Positions 1 through 9,463 of a stretch of DNA of 53,996 nucleotides are shown one piece after another. Location: assembly GCA_016200495.1 (NCBI GenBank), contig JACQES010000051.1:1-53996 (forward strand), read 5' to 3'. Below the pieces are notes generated by a model. That model worked only from the letters and a program-made list of their open reading frames with translations, was not told the DNA's origin and ran no database searches. The DNA is from Gemmatimonadota bacterium. Its GTDB lineage: Bacteria; Gemmatimonadota; Gemmatimonadetes; Gemmatimonadales; Gemmatimonadaceae. The stretch's first letter is position 1. Every line of letters begins with the position of its first letter. The translations under genes were made by a program, and so were the position numbers.

Positions 1-559
1 CGAGGCGATGCGCGCGCTGGCGCGGAACCCCCGCGACGCACGGGCGATCGCGACGCTGTCGAGCGACAAGGCGTACAACTCGCAGCTGCGCACGACCTGC
101 GTGGCGACGATGCTCGAGGGCGGGCATGCCCCCAACGCGCTGCCGCAGCGCGCGCGGGCCAACGTGAACTGCCGCATGCTCCCCACCGACCCGCCCGATT
201 CGGTGCGCGCGACCCTCGTGCGCGTGATCGGCAATCCCAAGGTGGCGGTGACGCCGCAGATGGAGGCGCGCAGCTCACCGCCGTCGATCATCCCGGCGCC
301 CCTCATGGCGGAGCTCGAGGCGGTGACGAAGGAGATGTGGCCCGGCGTGCCGGTGATCCCGACGATGAGCACGGGGGCGACCGACGGCGCGTACCTGCGC
401 AACGTCGGGATGCCGGTGTACGGCGTGAGCGGGTTCTTCTACAAGGAGACCTTCGCGCACGGGATGAACGAGCGGATCCCGCAGAAGGGGTGGTACGACG
501 GGCTCGAGTTCACGTACCGGATCGTGAAGCGGCTGACGTCGAAGGCGCCGGTGAGCTGA
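1..559 (+). CDS. M20-family metallopeptidase, C-terminal part (5' end outside window)
   Basis: Frame open from the window edge; ARANVNCRMLPTDPPDSVRATL, STGATDGAYLRNVGMPVYGVSG and HGMNERIP are typical of the M20 dimerisation domain and C-terminal catalytic motifs. Confidence 0.85.
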   Translation, partial: EAMRALARNPRDARAIATLSSDKAYNSQLRTTCVATMLEGGHAPNALPQRARANVNCRMLPTDPPDSVRATLVRVIGNPKVAVTPQMEARSSPPSIIPAPLMAELEAVTKEMWPGVPVIPTMSTGATDGAYLRNVGMPVYGVSGFFYKETFAHGMNERIPQKGWYDGLEFTYRIVKRLTSKAPVS

Positions 560-571
560 GCGCGGCGCGCG

Positions 572-1831
572 CTACGGCGTCGCCTCGCGCAGCTGCCGTG
601 CGAGGCGCCCGGGCACGCCGTCGGTGAGGGGCGCCGGGGCGAGGCCGAGCCGCTCGGTGATGTAGCAGGCCACGTCCACGTTCTGCACGATGCCCGTGCG
701 GCGCGGACCCGCCGCCGAGGGGCGCCAGCTCACGAACACCGCACGCATCTCGGGATTGGACGGCGCCCAGCCGTGCGTGGCGCCCGAGCGTCGCGGCGCG
801 AACTGCGCCGTGCCGACCTGCCACGGCAGGTCCATCACCAGCACGAGATCGCCGATGCGCGGGCTCTCGCGGTAGTGCAGCTCGGCGGGCACGTCGGCGC
901 GGAGGTACGCGCGTCCGTGCGCCATGCGGCGGTTGATCGAATCGCGGAGCACGACGGCGCGGTCGCGGCCGCCGGCGACGAACAGCACCGCGCCCGGCCC
1001 GCTGTCGGGAATGCGCACCCCCGCGAGGTCGATCACCGTGTCGAGTTCGACGTACTGCGCGCGCTCGGACCAGGCCATGCCGTGATCGGCGACGATGAGC
1101 AGCTCGACGCCGCCGGGCCCCGCGTCGAGGCGCTCGAGCCCGTCGAGCAGGCGGCCGAGCGCGGCGTCCACCATGCGCACCGCGGCGCCCGTCTGCGCGG
1201 CGTCGGGGCCGTAGCGGTGCCCCGTGTCGTCGGTGGTGCTGAAGTACATCGTGACGAGGTGCGGGCGCGCCTCCGCCGGCAGGTCGAGCCAGGCGAGCAC
1301 CGTGTCCACGCGCTCGCCGATCGGCACCTTGCCGTCGTACGCCTTGGTGCGCGAGGGGCGGATGCCACCGATGGCGGCCTCGGAGCCGGGCCAGAAGTAC
1401 GACGCGGCCACCATCCCCTGCCGCTCGGCCGTCACCCACACGGGCTCGCCCAGGTACCAGGAGCCGTCGCGTACGGCGCTCGAGTCGGCCATGCCGTAGC
1501 CCGCGTTGCGCTCGGGATCCCAGTAGCGGTTGGCGACGAGGCCGTGGTGCTCGGTGTAGAGCCCGGTGACCAGCGTGTAGTGGTTGGGAAAGGTCTTGGA
1601 CGGATACGCGGGCACGAGCCCCTCGGCGCGGACGCCATGGGCGAGCAGGCGCGCGAAGTTGGGCGCGGGGAAGCGGTCGAGGTAGTCGGACCGGAAGCCG
1701 TCGATGGAGAGCATGACGATGACCGGCGCGTTCGCGTGGCGCGGCGCGTTGTGGCCCGCGGAGCCGCGTGGGGCGTCCTGGGATCGCGCGAGGCTGGCCG
1801 CGGCGGCGAGGGCGAGGCAGGCGAGGCGCAT
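572..1831 (-). CDS. Alkaline phosphatase family protein / ectonucleotide pyrophosphatase-phosphodiesterase, secreted
   Basis: Signal peptide; VIVMLSIDGFRSDYLDRF, YPSKTFPNHYTLVTGLYTEHHG, STTDDTGHRYGP and IVADHGMA metal-site motifs. Confidence 0.9.
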   Translation of the reverse strand: MRLACLALAAAASLARSQDAPRGSAGHNAPRHANAPVIVMLSIDGFRSDYLDRFPAPNFARLLAHGVRAEGLVPAYPSKTFPNHYTLVTGLYTEHHGLVANRYWDPERNAGYGMADSSAVRDGSWYLGEPVWVTAERQGMVAASYFWPGSEAAIGGIRPSRTKAYDGKVPIGERVDTVLAWLDLPAEARPHLVTMYFSTTDDTGHRYGPDAAQTGAAVRMVDAALGRLLDGLERLDAGPGGVELLIVADHGMAWSERAQYVELDTVIDLAGVRIPDSGPGAVLFVAGGRDRAVVLRDSINRRMAHGRAYLRADVPAELHYRESPRIGDLVLVMDLPWQVGTAQFAPRRSGATHGWAPSNPEMRAVFVSWRPSAAGPRRTGIVQNVDVACYITERLGLAPAPLTDGVPGRLARQLREATP

Positions 1832-1897
1832 GGCGTCAGGCCGAGCCGGCGAGAGCGAGGCAGGCGAGGCGCATGGCGTCAGGCCGAGCCGATGAGG
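1812..1897. repeat. 43-bp tandem duplication (37 bp identical) spanning the phosphodiesterase start codon
   Basis: gcgaggcaggcgaggcgcatggcgtcaggccgagccg at 1812-1848 and again at 1855-1891. Confidence 0.9.
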
Positions 1898-1921
1898 GCG
1901 AGACAGTCCGTGCGCATCACC

Positions 1922-2431
1922 TCAAGCGTGGTCGGCAGGGTCAAGCGCGCGCTCGTAGCAGAACGTGTCGGGAATCTGGTCGGGCTTGTAGCGCGGAATG
2001 CGGTGGAAGCCGAACCCCTCGTACATCCGCTGCGCCGCCAGGAGCTCGGGCGCCGTGTCGAGGCGCATGGTGGTGAAGCCGAGGGCCACGGCCTCGCGCA
2101 TGAGCGCCTGCGTGAGCTCGGCGCCCACGTGGTGACCGCGCGCGGCGGGGCGCACGTAGACGCGCTTGAGCTCGCAGATGGCGGGCGGGTCGAGCGCGAT
2201 CACGCCGCCGCACCCCACGGGCTCGTCATCGAGGAAGGCGACGAGGAAGCACCCCGTAGGCGGCAGGAACGGCACGGGCAGCCGCGCGACGTCCTGCGCC
2301 ACGGTCATCCAGCGCCCGTCGATGTGCGGCATGGCGCCGTATTCGGCCATGAGGGTGCGCGCGTGCGCGAGGAGCGCCGCCTCGCTCCCAGCGGACAGGC
2401 GCTCGAGGCGCAGCGCGGGGGCCACGCTCAC
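1922..2431 (-). CDS. GNAT family N-acetyltransferase
   Basis: CELKRVYVRPAARGHHVGAELTQALMREA...LDTAPELLAAQRMYEGFGFHRI; GTG start overlaps the upstream DinB stop (GTGA). Confidence 0.88.
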   Translation of the reverse strand: MSVAPALRLERLSAGSEAALLAHARTLMAEYGAMPHIDGRWMTVAQDVARLPVPFLPPTGCFLVAFLDDEPVGCGGVIALDPPAICELKRVYVRPAARGHHVGAELTQALMREAVALGFTTMRLDTAPELLAAQRMYEGFGFHRIPRYKPDQIPDTFCYERALDPADHA

Positions 2432-2913
2432 GCCACGGCGAACAGCACGTAGTCGGTGTTGCCGGGCACGACGCCGAGCGCGCGCAGGAGGAGCGCGACC
2501 TGCCCGCGATGGTGGATGCCGTGCAGCGCCCCCTGCGCCATGAGGTCGCCCAGGGCGCCCCGCTGCGTGGGGCCGCCGAGCGAGAACTCGATGACGCGGG
2601 CGGTGTCGGCGTCGGTGAGCGGCGCGAGGAAGGCGCGCACCTGCGCCTCGGACGTCGTCCACCGCTCGACGAGCGCGGAGACGGTGGGGAACTGGTGCGG
2701 CTCGAACTTGGGTCCGCGCGCCGGACCGCCGCATCGTTCCAGCCAGCCCGCTTCGGCGCTCAGCATGTGCACGAGCGTGTTGCGCACGGAGCCGTAGCTG
2801 CCCGAGACGTCCCGGGTGAACTGGTCGGAAGTGAGCTGGGCGACGACCGCGAGCTGCGCGCGATTGGCCCAGTAGTGGTAGTCGTAGAGGCGGCGGAGGT
2901 CGTCGGCGTGCAT
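2428..2913 (-). CDS. DinB family protein
   Basis: YDYHYWANRAQL N-terminus, NTLVHMLSAEAGWLER, GALHGIHHRGQVALLLRALG. Confidence 0.88.
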   Translation of the reverse strand: MHADDLRRLYDYHYWANRAQLAVVAQLTSDQFTRDVSGSYGSVRNTLVHMLSAEAGWLERCGGPARGPKFEPHQFPTVSALVERWTTSEAQVRAFLAPLTDADTARVIEFSLGGPTQRGALGDLMAQGALHGIHHRGQVALLLRALGVVPGNTDYVLFAVA

Positions 2914-3120
2914 GGCGCGTCGCGTAGGGGGACGGTGACGGCGTAAGGTGGCCACAGTGAGCAATCGTGGGCAACAACGGTGCGAAATGGAGCAAATGTT
3001 TGTGACCTTGTGGGGTACGATCCGGGCGCCGCACCCCTGACGTGCGGCGGCCGAGACCCCCGCCAGCGGGGTAACTTTCCCGGGCTCCACGCGACCGCTT
3101 CCCACTCCACGAGTTCCGTC

Positions 3121-4281
3121 ATGCGCATGCTCGTTCTCGGCGCGGGCCTCCAGGGCTCCGCCTGTGCCTTCGACCTCCTGCAGCGTCCCGAGGTCAGCGA
3201 AGTCGTCCTGGCCGACAAGGCCCTCGATCACCTGCCGCCCTTCCTGGCTCCGTACCTGGGGGGCCGGCTCAAGACGCTGGCGCTCGACGTGCGCGACCAG
3301 GCGGCCGTGCTCGCCGCGATGCGCGGCGCGGCGGCGGTGATGTCGGCGATTCCGTACTACTTCAACCTCGACCTCGCGCGGGCGGCGGTCGAAGCGGGGG
3401 TCCACTTCAGCGACCTCGGGGGGAACACCGAGATCGTCTTCCAGCAGAAGAAGCTCCACGAGGAAGCCAAGCGGAAGGGGCTCTCGATCATGCCGGACTG
3501 CGGCGTGGCGCCGGGGATGGTGAACATCCTCGCGCAGCAGGGGATCGAGGCGATGGAGACGGTGGACGCGGTGCGGATCTTCGTGGGCGGGCTGCCGCAG
3601 CATCCGGAGCCGCCGCTCAACTACCAGATCGTGTACTCGCTCGAGGGGGTGCTCGACTACTACACGACACTCTCGTGGGTGCTGCGCGGCGGCAAGCGCA
3701 CGCAGGTGACGGCGCTCTCCGAGCGCGTGTCGGTGGACTTCCCGGCGCCGGTGGGCACGCTCGAGGCGTTCCACACCGCGGGCGGGCTCTCGACGATGGC
3801 GTTCCGCTACGAGGGGAAGATCCCGGTGATGGAGTACAAGACGCTCCGCTACCCCGGGCACGCGGCCATCATGGAAGCGATGCGCACGCTGGGGCTGCTC
3901 GACCTCGAGGCGGTGACCACCAAGGACGGCACGCAGGTGGCGCCGCGCGACGTGTTCGTGGCCACCGTGGGGCCGCGCCTCACCAAGCCGAACTCGCCCG
4001 ACCTCGTGGCGCTCCGCGTGGTGGTGGAAGGGAAGAAGAACGGCGTGAAGGCCGCGTGGGCGCGCGAGCTGATCGACCGGCACGACGCCACGCACGGGGT
4101 CAGCGCGATGATGCGCTGCACCGGCTACTCGCTGGCGATCACGGGCTTGTTCCAGGCGACGAAGCAGGTGACCGCGCACGGCGTGACGACGCCCGACGAG
4201 GCGATGCCCGCCGAGGCGTACGTGGCGGCGCTGGCCGAGCGCGGCGTGAAGATCCAGGAGCTCGCGGGCGCGACGGTGTAG
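3121..4281 (+). CDS. Saccharopine dehydrogenase family protein
   Basis: MRMLVLGAGLQGSACAFDLLQRPEVSEVVLAD Rossmann start; GVAPGMVNILAQQ; GTLEAFHTAGG. Confidence 0.88.
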   Translation: MRMLVLGAGLQGSACAFDLLQRPEVSEVVLADKALDHLPPFLAPYLGGRLKTLALDVRDQAAVLAAMRGAAAVMSAIPYYFNLDLARAAVEAGVHFSDLGGNTEIVFQQKKLHEEAKRKGLSIMPDCGVAPGMVNILAQQGIEAMETVDAVRIFVGGLPQHPEPPLNYQIVYSLEGVLDYYTTLSWVLRGGKRTQVTALSERVSVDFPAPVGTLEAFHTAGGLSTMAFRYEGKIPVMEYKTLRYPGHAAIMEAMRTLGLLDLEAVTTKDGTQVAPRDVFVATVGPRLTKPNSPDLVALRVVVEGKKNGVKAAWARELIDRHDATHGVSAMMRCTGYSLAITGLFQATKQVTAHGVTTPDEAMPAEAYVAALAERGVKIQELAGATV

Positions 4282-4350
4282 CGACCGCTCGACCGGCCGG
4301 CCTGTGATGGGCGCGCCGGCCCCACCCCCTCAAGACGGGAACCCCCACGC

Positions 4351-6393
4351 ATGATGCCCTGCGTCCGTCGTTCGATGCCCTGGTCGCCCGCGGCGGCCCT
4401 CCTCATCGCGCTGCTTGCGGGTGCGCCCGCGAGCGGCCACGCCCAGGCGCCGCGCCGGCCGCTGCAGCCGAGCGACGTGTACCGCCTCAAGGGAGTGAGC
4501 GACCCGCAGGTCTCGCCTGACGGCGAGTGGGTGGCGTACGTGGTGTCCACGGTGGACTCGGCGTCGAACAAGTCGGACACCGACGTCTGGATGGTGTCGT
4601 GGGACGGCACGCGCCGGATCCGCATGACGGCGACGAACGAGAACGAGTCGCGGCCGCGCTGGAGCCCGGACGGCAAGCAGCTCGCGTTCACCTCGGCGCG
4701 GCAGGGGGCCAAGGGAGCGCAGGTGTGGCTACTCGACCGGGCCGGCGGCGAGGCGGTCAAGCTCACGAGCATCAAGGGCGGGATCGGCGAATACGCGTGG
4801 AGCCCGGACGGGAAGAAGTTCGTGTTCGGGCTGCTCGACCCCGATCCCGACGAGGCGGACACGACGAAGAAGGCGCCACCCAAGCCGATCGTGGTGGACC
4901 GGCTGCGCTTCAAGCGCGACATCGAGGGGTACTTGGGCCACCGCCGGAATCACCTCTACCTGTACGACATCGCGTCCGGCGCGCTCGACACGCTGACGCG
5001 CGGCGACTTCGACGACGAGCGGCCGTCGTGGTCGCCGGACGGGACCCAGATCCTGTTCCAGTCGAACCGGCGGCCCGACGCGGACCGCCTCGACCAGACG
5101 GACCTGTTCGTGATCGAGGCGCGCGCCGGGGCCACGCCGCGCCAGCTGACCACGTTCGACGGGCGCGACAACATCGGCGGGCGGCTGTCGTGGAGCCCCG
5201 ACGCGCGCTCGATCGCGTTCATGGTCGGGACCGACGTGGGGTCGCTCGCGTACGACCAGTACCGGCTCGCGGTGGTGCCGGTGGAGGGCGGCGCGCCGCG
5301 CGTGCTCACCGCCGCGCTCGATCGCGGCGTGTCGCAGCCCTCGTGGACCGAGGACGGTCGCGCGATCCAGCTGCTCGTGACCGACGACCGCGAGCAGTAC
5401 GTGGCGCGCGTGGACGCGCAGACGGGCGCGGTCACGCGCGTGACGCGCGAGCGCAACGAGGTGACGCAGCTCGCGCCGGGGCCGCGCGGCCGCTGGGCGG
5501 TGCTCGCCACCGATCCCGCGACGCCGTCGGAGGTGTACGCCCTCGAGAACGGCGCGCTGCGGCGGCTCACGCACCACAATGACGCGTTCATCGCGACGAT
5601 CGAGCTGGGGAACGTCGAGGGGCTCACGAGCAAGGGGAAGGACGGCGCGGAGACGCACTCGATGCTGATCCGTCCGCCGGGCAAGGCGCTGGCGCGGGGG
5701 CTGCCGACGATCCTGTGGATCCACGGGGGCCCGAAGGCGCAGGACGGGTTCGGGTTCGACTTCACGCGGCAGGTGCTCGCGGCGCGCGGGTTCGCGGTGG
5801 TGGGGGTGAACTACCGCGGGTCGGACGGCCGCGGGCACGCCTGGCAGCGCGCGATCTACGCCGACTGGGGCAACAAGGAAGTCGTGGACATCCTCGGCGT
5901 GGCCGACGAGGTGGTGAAGATGGGCGTGGCCGACCCGGCGCGGCTCGGGATCGGCGGGTGGAGCTACGGCGGCATCCTGACCGACTACGTGACGGCCACG
6001 GATCCGCGGTTCAAGGCGGCGTCGAGCGGCGCGGGGAGCGCGCTCCAGCTCTCGATGTGGGGCACCGATCAGTACATCGTGCAGTACGAGAACGAGCTGG
6101 GGAGCCCGTGGAAGAACCCGCAGCTGTGGATGAAGCTCAGCTACCCGTTCTTCAAGGCGGACAAGATCAAGACGCCGACGCTGTACATGTCCGGTGACCG
6201 CGACTTCAACGTGCCGACGTCGGGGACCGAACAGATGTACCAGGCGCTCAAGGTCAACGGGGTCGAGGCGGAGATGGTGATCTACCCGAACCAGTTCCAC
6301 GGGCTGACGATGCCGAACTTCCTCGTGGACCGGCTGGACCGGTACCAGCGGTGGTTCGGCGCGCACCTGCAGGCCCCGGCGGTCCAGCCGTAG
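4351..6393 (+). CDS. S9 family peptidase (prolyl oligopeptidase/acylaminoacyl-peptidase-like)
   Basis: WD40-like PD40 repeats (SPDG), IGGWSYGGILTDY nucleophile elbow, MSGDRDFNVPTSGTEQMYQALK, FHGLTMPNFLVDRLDRYQRWF. Confidence 0.93.
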   Translation: MMPCVRRSMPWSPAAALLIALLAGAPASGHAQAPRRPLQPSDVYRLKGVSDPQVSPDGEWVAYVVSTVDSASNKSDTDVWMVSWDGTRRIRMTATNENESRPRWSPDGKQLAFTSARQGAKGAQVWLLDRAGGEAVKLTSIKGGIGEYAWSPDGKKFVFGLLDPDPDEADTTKKAPPKPIVVDRLRFKRDIEGYLGHRRNHLYLYDIASGALDTLTRGDFDDERPSWSPDGTQILFQSNRRPDADRLDQTDLFVIEARAGATPRQLTTFDGRDNIGGRLSWSPDARSIAFMVGTDVGSLAYDQYRLAVVPVEGGAPRVLTAALDRGVSQPSWTEDGRAIQLLVTDDREQYVARVDAQTGAVTRVTRERNEVTQLAPGPRGRWAVLATDPATPSEVYALENGALRRLTHHNDAFIATIELGNVEGLTSKGKDGAETHSMLIRPPGKALARGLPTILWIHGGPKAQDGFGFDFTRQVLAARGFAVVGVNYRGSDGRGHAWQRAIYADWGNKEVVDILGVADEVVKMGVADPARLGIGGWSYGGILTDYVTATDPRFKAASSGAGSALQLSMWGTDQYIVQYENELGSPWKNPQLWMKLSYPFFKADKIKTPTLYMSGDRDFNVPTSGTEQMYQALKVNGVEAEMVIYPNQFHGLTMPNFLVDRLDRYQRWFGAHLQAPAVQP

Positions 6394-6435
6394 CGCGGCT
6401 GACATGGAGCGCGAGACGATGCACGACGCGCACGC

Positions 6436-8067
6436 CTAGCGAAGGGTCTTGGCGAGCCAGTCGGCCATGGCGCCCAGCACCTCGGGCCGCACGTGCGCGT
6501 TCCTGAGCGACGCGCAGCCGGCAGGATCGCCGGACGGATCGTCGAGGAAGAGATGGTTGGTGGCCGCGAAGGTCCGTACGGTCACCGTCGTGTTGCCTCC
6601 GGCCCGAAAGGCCGCGGCCAGCGTGTCGGCCTGTTCGGGCGTGACCTGCGCATCGGTGAGTCCCTGCAGCACCAGCATCGGCTGCCGCACCGTCTTCGCG
6701 AGCGCCACCGGGTCGTGCGTGAGCCAGAAGCCGAGCCAGGCGTTGGCCTTTCCGGCGGAATCGAGTCGTGATGGCACGCTGGCCAAGATCGGATCGCGCT
6801 GCGCCCGCGTGAGCCCAGGCGTCGCGTCCACCGACTGCCGGTTCTGGAACAACGAGACCCGCAGGCCCGTGTACGCCGGGCCTGCGAGCAGCACGATTGC
6901 CTTGATGCCGGGATCGGTTGACGCCACCATCGGGGCGATCACGCCCCCCTCGCTGTGGCCGGCCAGCGCGATGCGCGCGCCGTCGAGATCGGTGCGTGCG
7001 CGAAGCCAGACGACGATCGCGCGCACATCGTCAGCGAAGCCAGCCGTCGTCATCGTGGACGCCGTCTCGAGGCCACCCGAACCGCCCACGCCGCGATCGT
7101 CGAAGCGCAAGACGGCGATGCCGCGCCGGCCGAGCGTATCGGCGATCTCGCGGAAGATCGCGTAGCCCGGCAGGATGGCCAGGCGCGAATCGCGCTCCTG
7201 CGGCCCGCTGCCGCTGATGGTGATCACCACCGGCATCTTCGACACGCCGTGCGGCCTGGTGAGCGTCGCCGCGAGGTCGTAACCGCGTCCCGTCGGAATG
7301 CGCACGTGTTCCGCGGCATAGGGAGCACCAGCGGGAGCATCGTAGCCGGGCATCGGTGCGGACATCGCGGGGAGCGCCACCGCACCGCTTGCGCGCACCA
7401 CCCGCAGGTTCCGCGAGGTCGTGATGCGCGACGGCATGCCGTCCGCCGCATCGAACACGGCCCGCACCTCGTTGCCGGCCACCACCACGCGCAGGGTGTC
7501 GCCCGCCTGCGCCACGGCCGCGGTGATCGTTTGCGCGCCCTGCATGAGGAACAGCGCCATGGACGACTGGCTCCGCATCGCCGTGAGGCGAGCGAGCAGG
7601 ACTTCCTGCAACACCGAGGCATCGAGCAGCGGCAGGGCACCGGCTATGGTGGGAAAGGCGCGCGTCGTGGCGACGGATCCCGCGCGCATCTCGGCCATGG
7701 CGCTGTCGCCGACGAGGCGCAGGCGCACGCGCTGCGTCGGTGCGGCACCGGCGGGCGCGTCCGCGGCAAACATCGTCAGGGACAGGGTGCCGAGTTCGTG
7801 GCCCGCGCCCTCCTGCCGCCATTCGATGCGCGGCTGACTCCGGTAGCGCAGCACGCCGGCGACGCCATTGGACGCTTGGGCTATCGTCTCGGTGGCGATC
7901 GTGTCCTTGCCCATGATGTACAGATAGGCCACCGCCGGTGGCGCCACCTGCGCGTGGCAATCGCTCGGCCGCATCAGGCAAGCGGAGGTGGCGCCGATCA
8001 TCGCGATGACGATGCGCGGCAACGCCCAACCCGGTCGCCTCGAACGAAGCAACGCGCTGCGAAACAT
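6436..8067 (-). CDS. Alpha/beta hydrolase (acyl-CoA thioester hydrolase/BAAT-like), exported
   Basis: ITISGSGPQERDSR, VLRFDDRGVGGSGG, IALAGHSEGGVIAPM, LVLQGLTDAQVTPEQADTLA, TNHLF. Confidence 0.85.
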   Translation of the reverse strand: MFRSALLRSRRPGWALPRIVIAMIGATSACLMRPSDCHAQVAPPAVAYLYIMGKDTIATETIAQASNGVAGVLRYRSQPRIEWRQEGAGHELGTLSLTMFAADAPAGAAPTQRVRLRLVGDSAMAEMRAGSVATTRAFPTIAGALPLLDASVLQEVLLARLTAMRSQSSMALFLMQGAQTITAAVAQAGDTLRVVVAGNEVRAVFDAADGMPSRITTSRNLRVVRASGAVALPAMSAPMPGYDAPAGAPYAAEHVRIPTGRGYDLAATLTRPHGVSKMPVVITISGSGPQERDSRLAILPGYAIFREIADTLGRRGIAVLRFDDRGVGGSGGLETASTMTTAGFADDVRAIVVWLRARTDLDGARIALAGHSEGGVIAPMVASTDPGIKAIVLLAGPAYTGLRVSLFQNRQSVDATPGLTRAQRDPILASVPSRLDSAGKANAWLGFWLTHDPVALAKTVRQPMLVLQGLTDAQVTPEQADTLAAAFRAGGNTTVTVRTFAATNHLFLDDPSGDPAGCASLRNAHVRPEVLGAMADWLAKTLR

Positions 8068-8090
8068 GGAGCGGGGTGCGCGAGGCGCGC

Positions 8091-8483
8091 TCAGCGCGAC
8101 GTGAACAGGAGCATGGCGCCGGGAACGAGGAACAGGAGGAAGGTGGGGTCGGGCCTGATCAGGACGAGCCCCGCGGCTCCGAACAGCAGGTACGCGATCG
8201 CGACCACGCGAACGGGCATCAACAGCGCCGCCTCTCCCCGGACCGCCCTGAGAACGCACAGCACCGCGAGGGCACCCAGCGTCACCATGGCGACGCCGGC
8301 GAAATGCCACGGCACGGCCAGCCCGGCGACGGCCGGGGCGTCCGCGTTGCGTAGCGCCGCCTGCACTGCTGGCCACCCCAAGACGGAGTGCGCGAGGCCG
8401 CTGGCGACCATCACTCCGCCGGCCGTGAAGCCGACGAGGGATCGCAGCCGGGACATCATGGGTACGTGGTCTTCTGTCGACAT
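8091..8483 (-). CDS. Small multi-pass membrane protein, unknown function
   Basis: MSTEDHVPMMSRLRSLVGFTAGGVMVASGLAHSVLGW...; several hydrophobic segments; GTGGAG Shine-Dalgarno-like element upstream. Confidence 0.65.
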   Translation of the reverse strand: MSTEDHVPMMSRLRSLVGFTAGGVMVASGLAHSVLGWPAVQAALRNADAPAVAGLAVPWHFAGVAMVTLGALAVLCVLRAVRGEAALLMPVRVVAIAYLLFGAAGLVLIRPDPTFLLFLVPGAMLLFTSR

Positions 8484-8586
8484 GTGCGGCTCCACTGGAT
8501 GGTTCAGCAGGCGACGACGTACCCGATGGGCAGGGCGGACGGCGGCGTCAATGTGAGGCGGGGATCGAGGACCGGACTCCGGTGGA

Positions 8587-9075
8587 TCAGAGCGCCTGGC
8601 CGAAGCCGAGCACGTGGCCGTCTGGGTCGCGGATCGCAAACTCGAGCATGTTGTAGTACGATTGCACCACGGGGCCATACACGGTCCTGGCTCCACGCTG
8701 CGCGAGGGCTGCGTGCAGTCCGGTGGCGTCATCGACCCAGAAGAAGGCGTCCCACGTGCCCCCCTGCGCCTCAACGGGCACGATGCGCCCGGGATCAGCA
8801 ACGCGACGAAGCATCACCGCGCAGCCGTCACGCGCGACGATGGCAAATTCCGGCGGAGCCCCTGCCTCGTATGTCACCACGAATCCGAGGGTCTCGCGGT
8901 AGAAGCGCACCGTGGCCGCGACATCAGCGACGGGAAGGTAGGGTGCAACGCGCAGGGCTATCGGCATCGGCGGTGGGGGTGCGGCGGGGGGACGGTCGTG
9001 CATCGTGCCCGGGAGATGACCGGCGGGAGGCAGCGACGCGTGCTTCGCATGGCTCCTCGCGTCTGACGGGTGCAC
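8587..9075 (-). CDS. VOC family (glyoxalase/bleomycin-resistance-like) protein; start could be 9003
   Basis: LRVAPYLPVADVAATVRFYRETLGFVVTYE...FAIRDPDGHVLGFGQ. Confidence 0.85.
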   Translation of the reverse strand: MHPSDARSHAKHASLPPAGHLPGTMHDRPPAAPPPPMPIALRVAPYLPVADVAATVRFYRETLGFVVTYEAGAPPEFAIVARDGCAVMLRRVADPGRIVPVEAQGGTWDAFFWVDDATGLHAALAQRGARTVYGPVVQSYYNMLEFAIRDPDGHVLGFGQAL

Positions 9076-9084
9076 CTGAAGGGG

Positions 9085-9444
9085 CTACCCTTCGCTCACG
9101 GCGACGACGGCGCCGTCCGGGTCGGCGTAGTGCGCGATGCGCCGGCCGAAGACCAGCTCGGGTGCCCGCAGGCATCGTGCACCGCCCGCCGTCAGGCGCG
9201 CGTGCAGCGCCGTGAGGTCGGCCACGCGAAAGCCGGGCACGCACCTGCCGGCGCGCATGGGGGCGTCGCTCGCTCGCCCGCGTTCGGCGGCTGCGGCCAG
9301 GTGCAGCGCGAGGCGCGCGCCTTCCGTCGCGAACTCCGACCACTCGGCAGACTCGAACGCAACGGGCAGGCCCAGCGCGTCCCGATAGAAGGCGACGGAG
9401 CGCGCCATCTCCGTCACGTAGATGATCGCGTAGGTGAGCTGCAC
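9085..9444 (-). CDS. VOC family protein
   Basis: VQLTYAIIYVTEMARSVAFYRDALGLPVAFES...AHYADPDGAVVAVSEG; GTG start assumed. Confidence 0.83.
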   Translation of the reverse strand: MQLTYAIIYVTEMARSVAFYRDALGLPVAFESAEWSEFATEGARLALHLAAAAERGRASDAPMRAGRCVPGFRVADLTALHARLTAGGARCLRAPELVFGRRIAHYADPDGAVVAVSEG

Positions 9445-9463
9445 CGTGGGCTCCACAGGTTGG

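Noticed and set aside
4282-4350. ggccggc...gccggcc inverted repeat after the saccharopine-dehydrogenase-like gene as a terminator
   Set aside because: Short stem in GC-rich sequence and no T-run; expected by chance.
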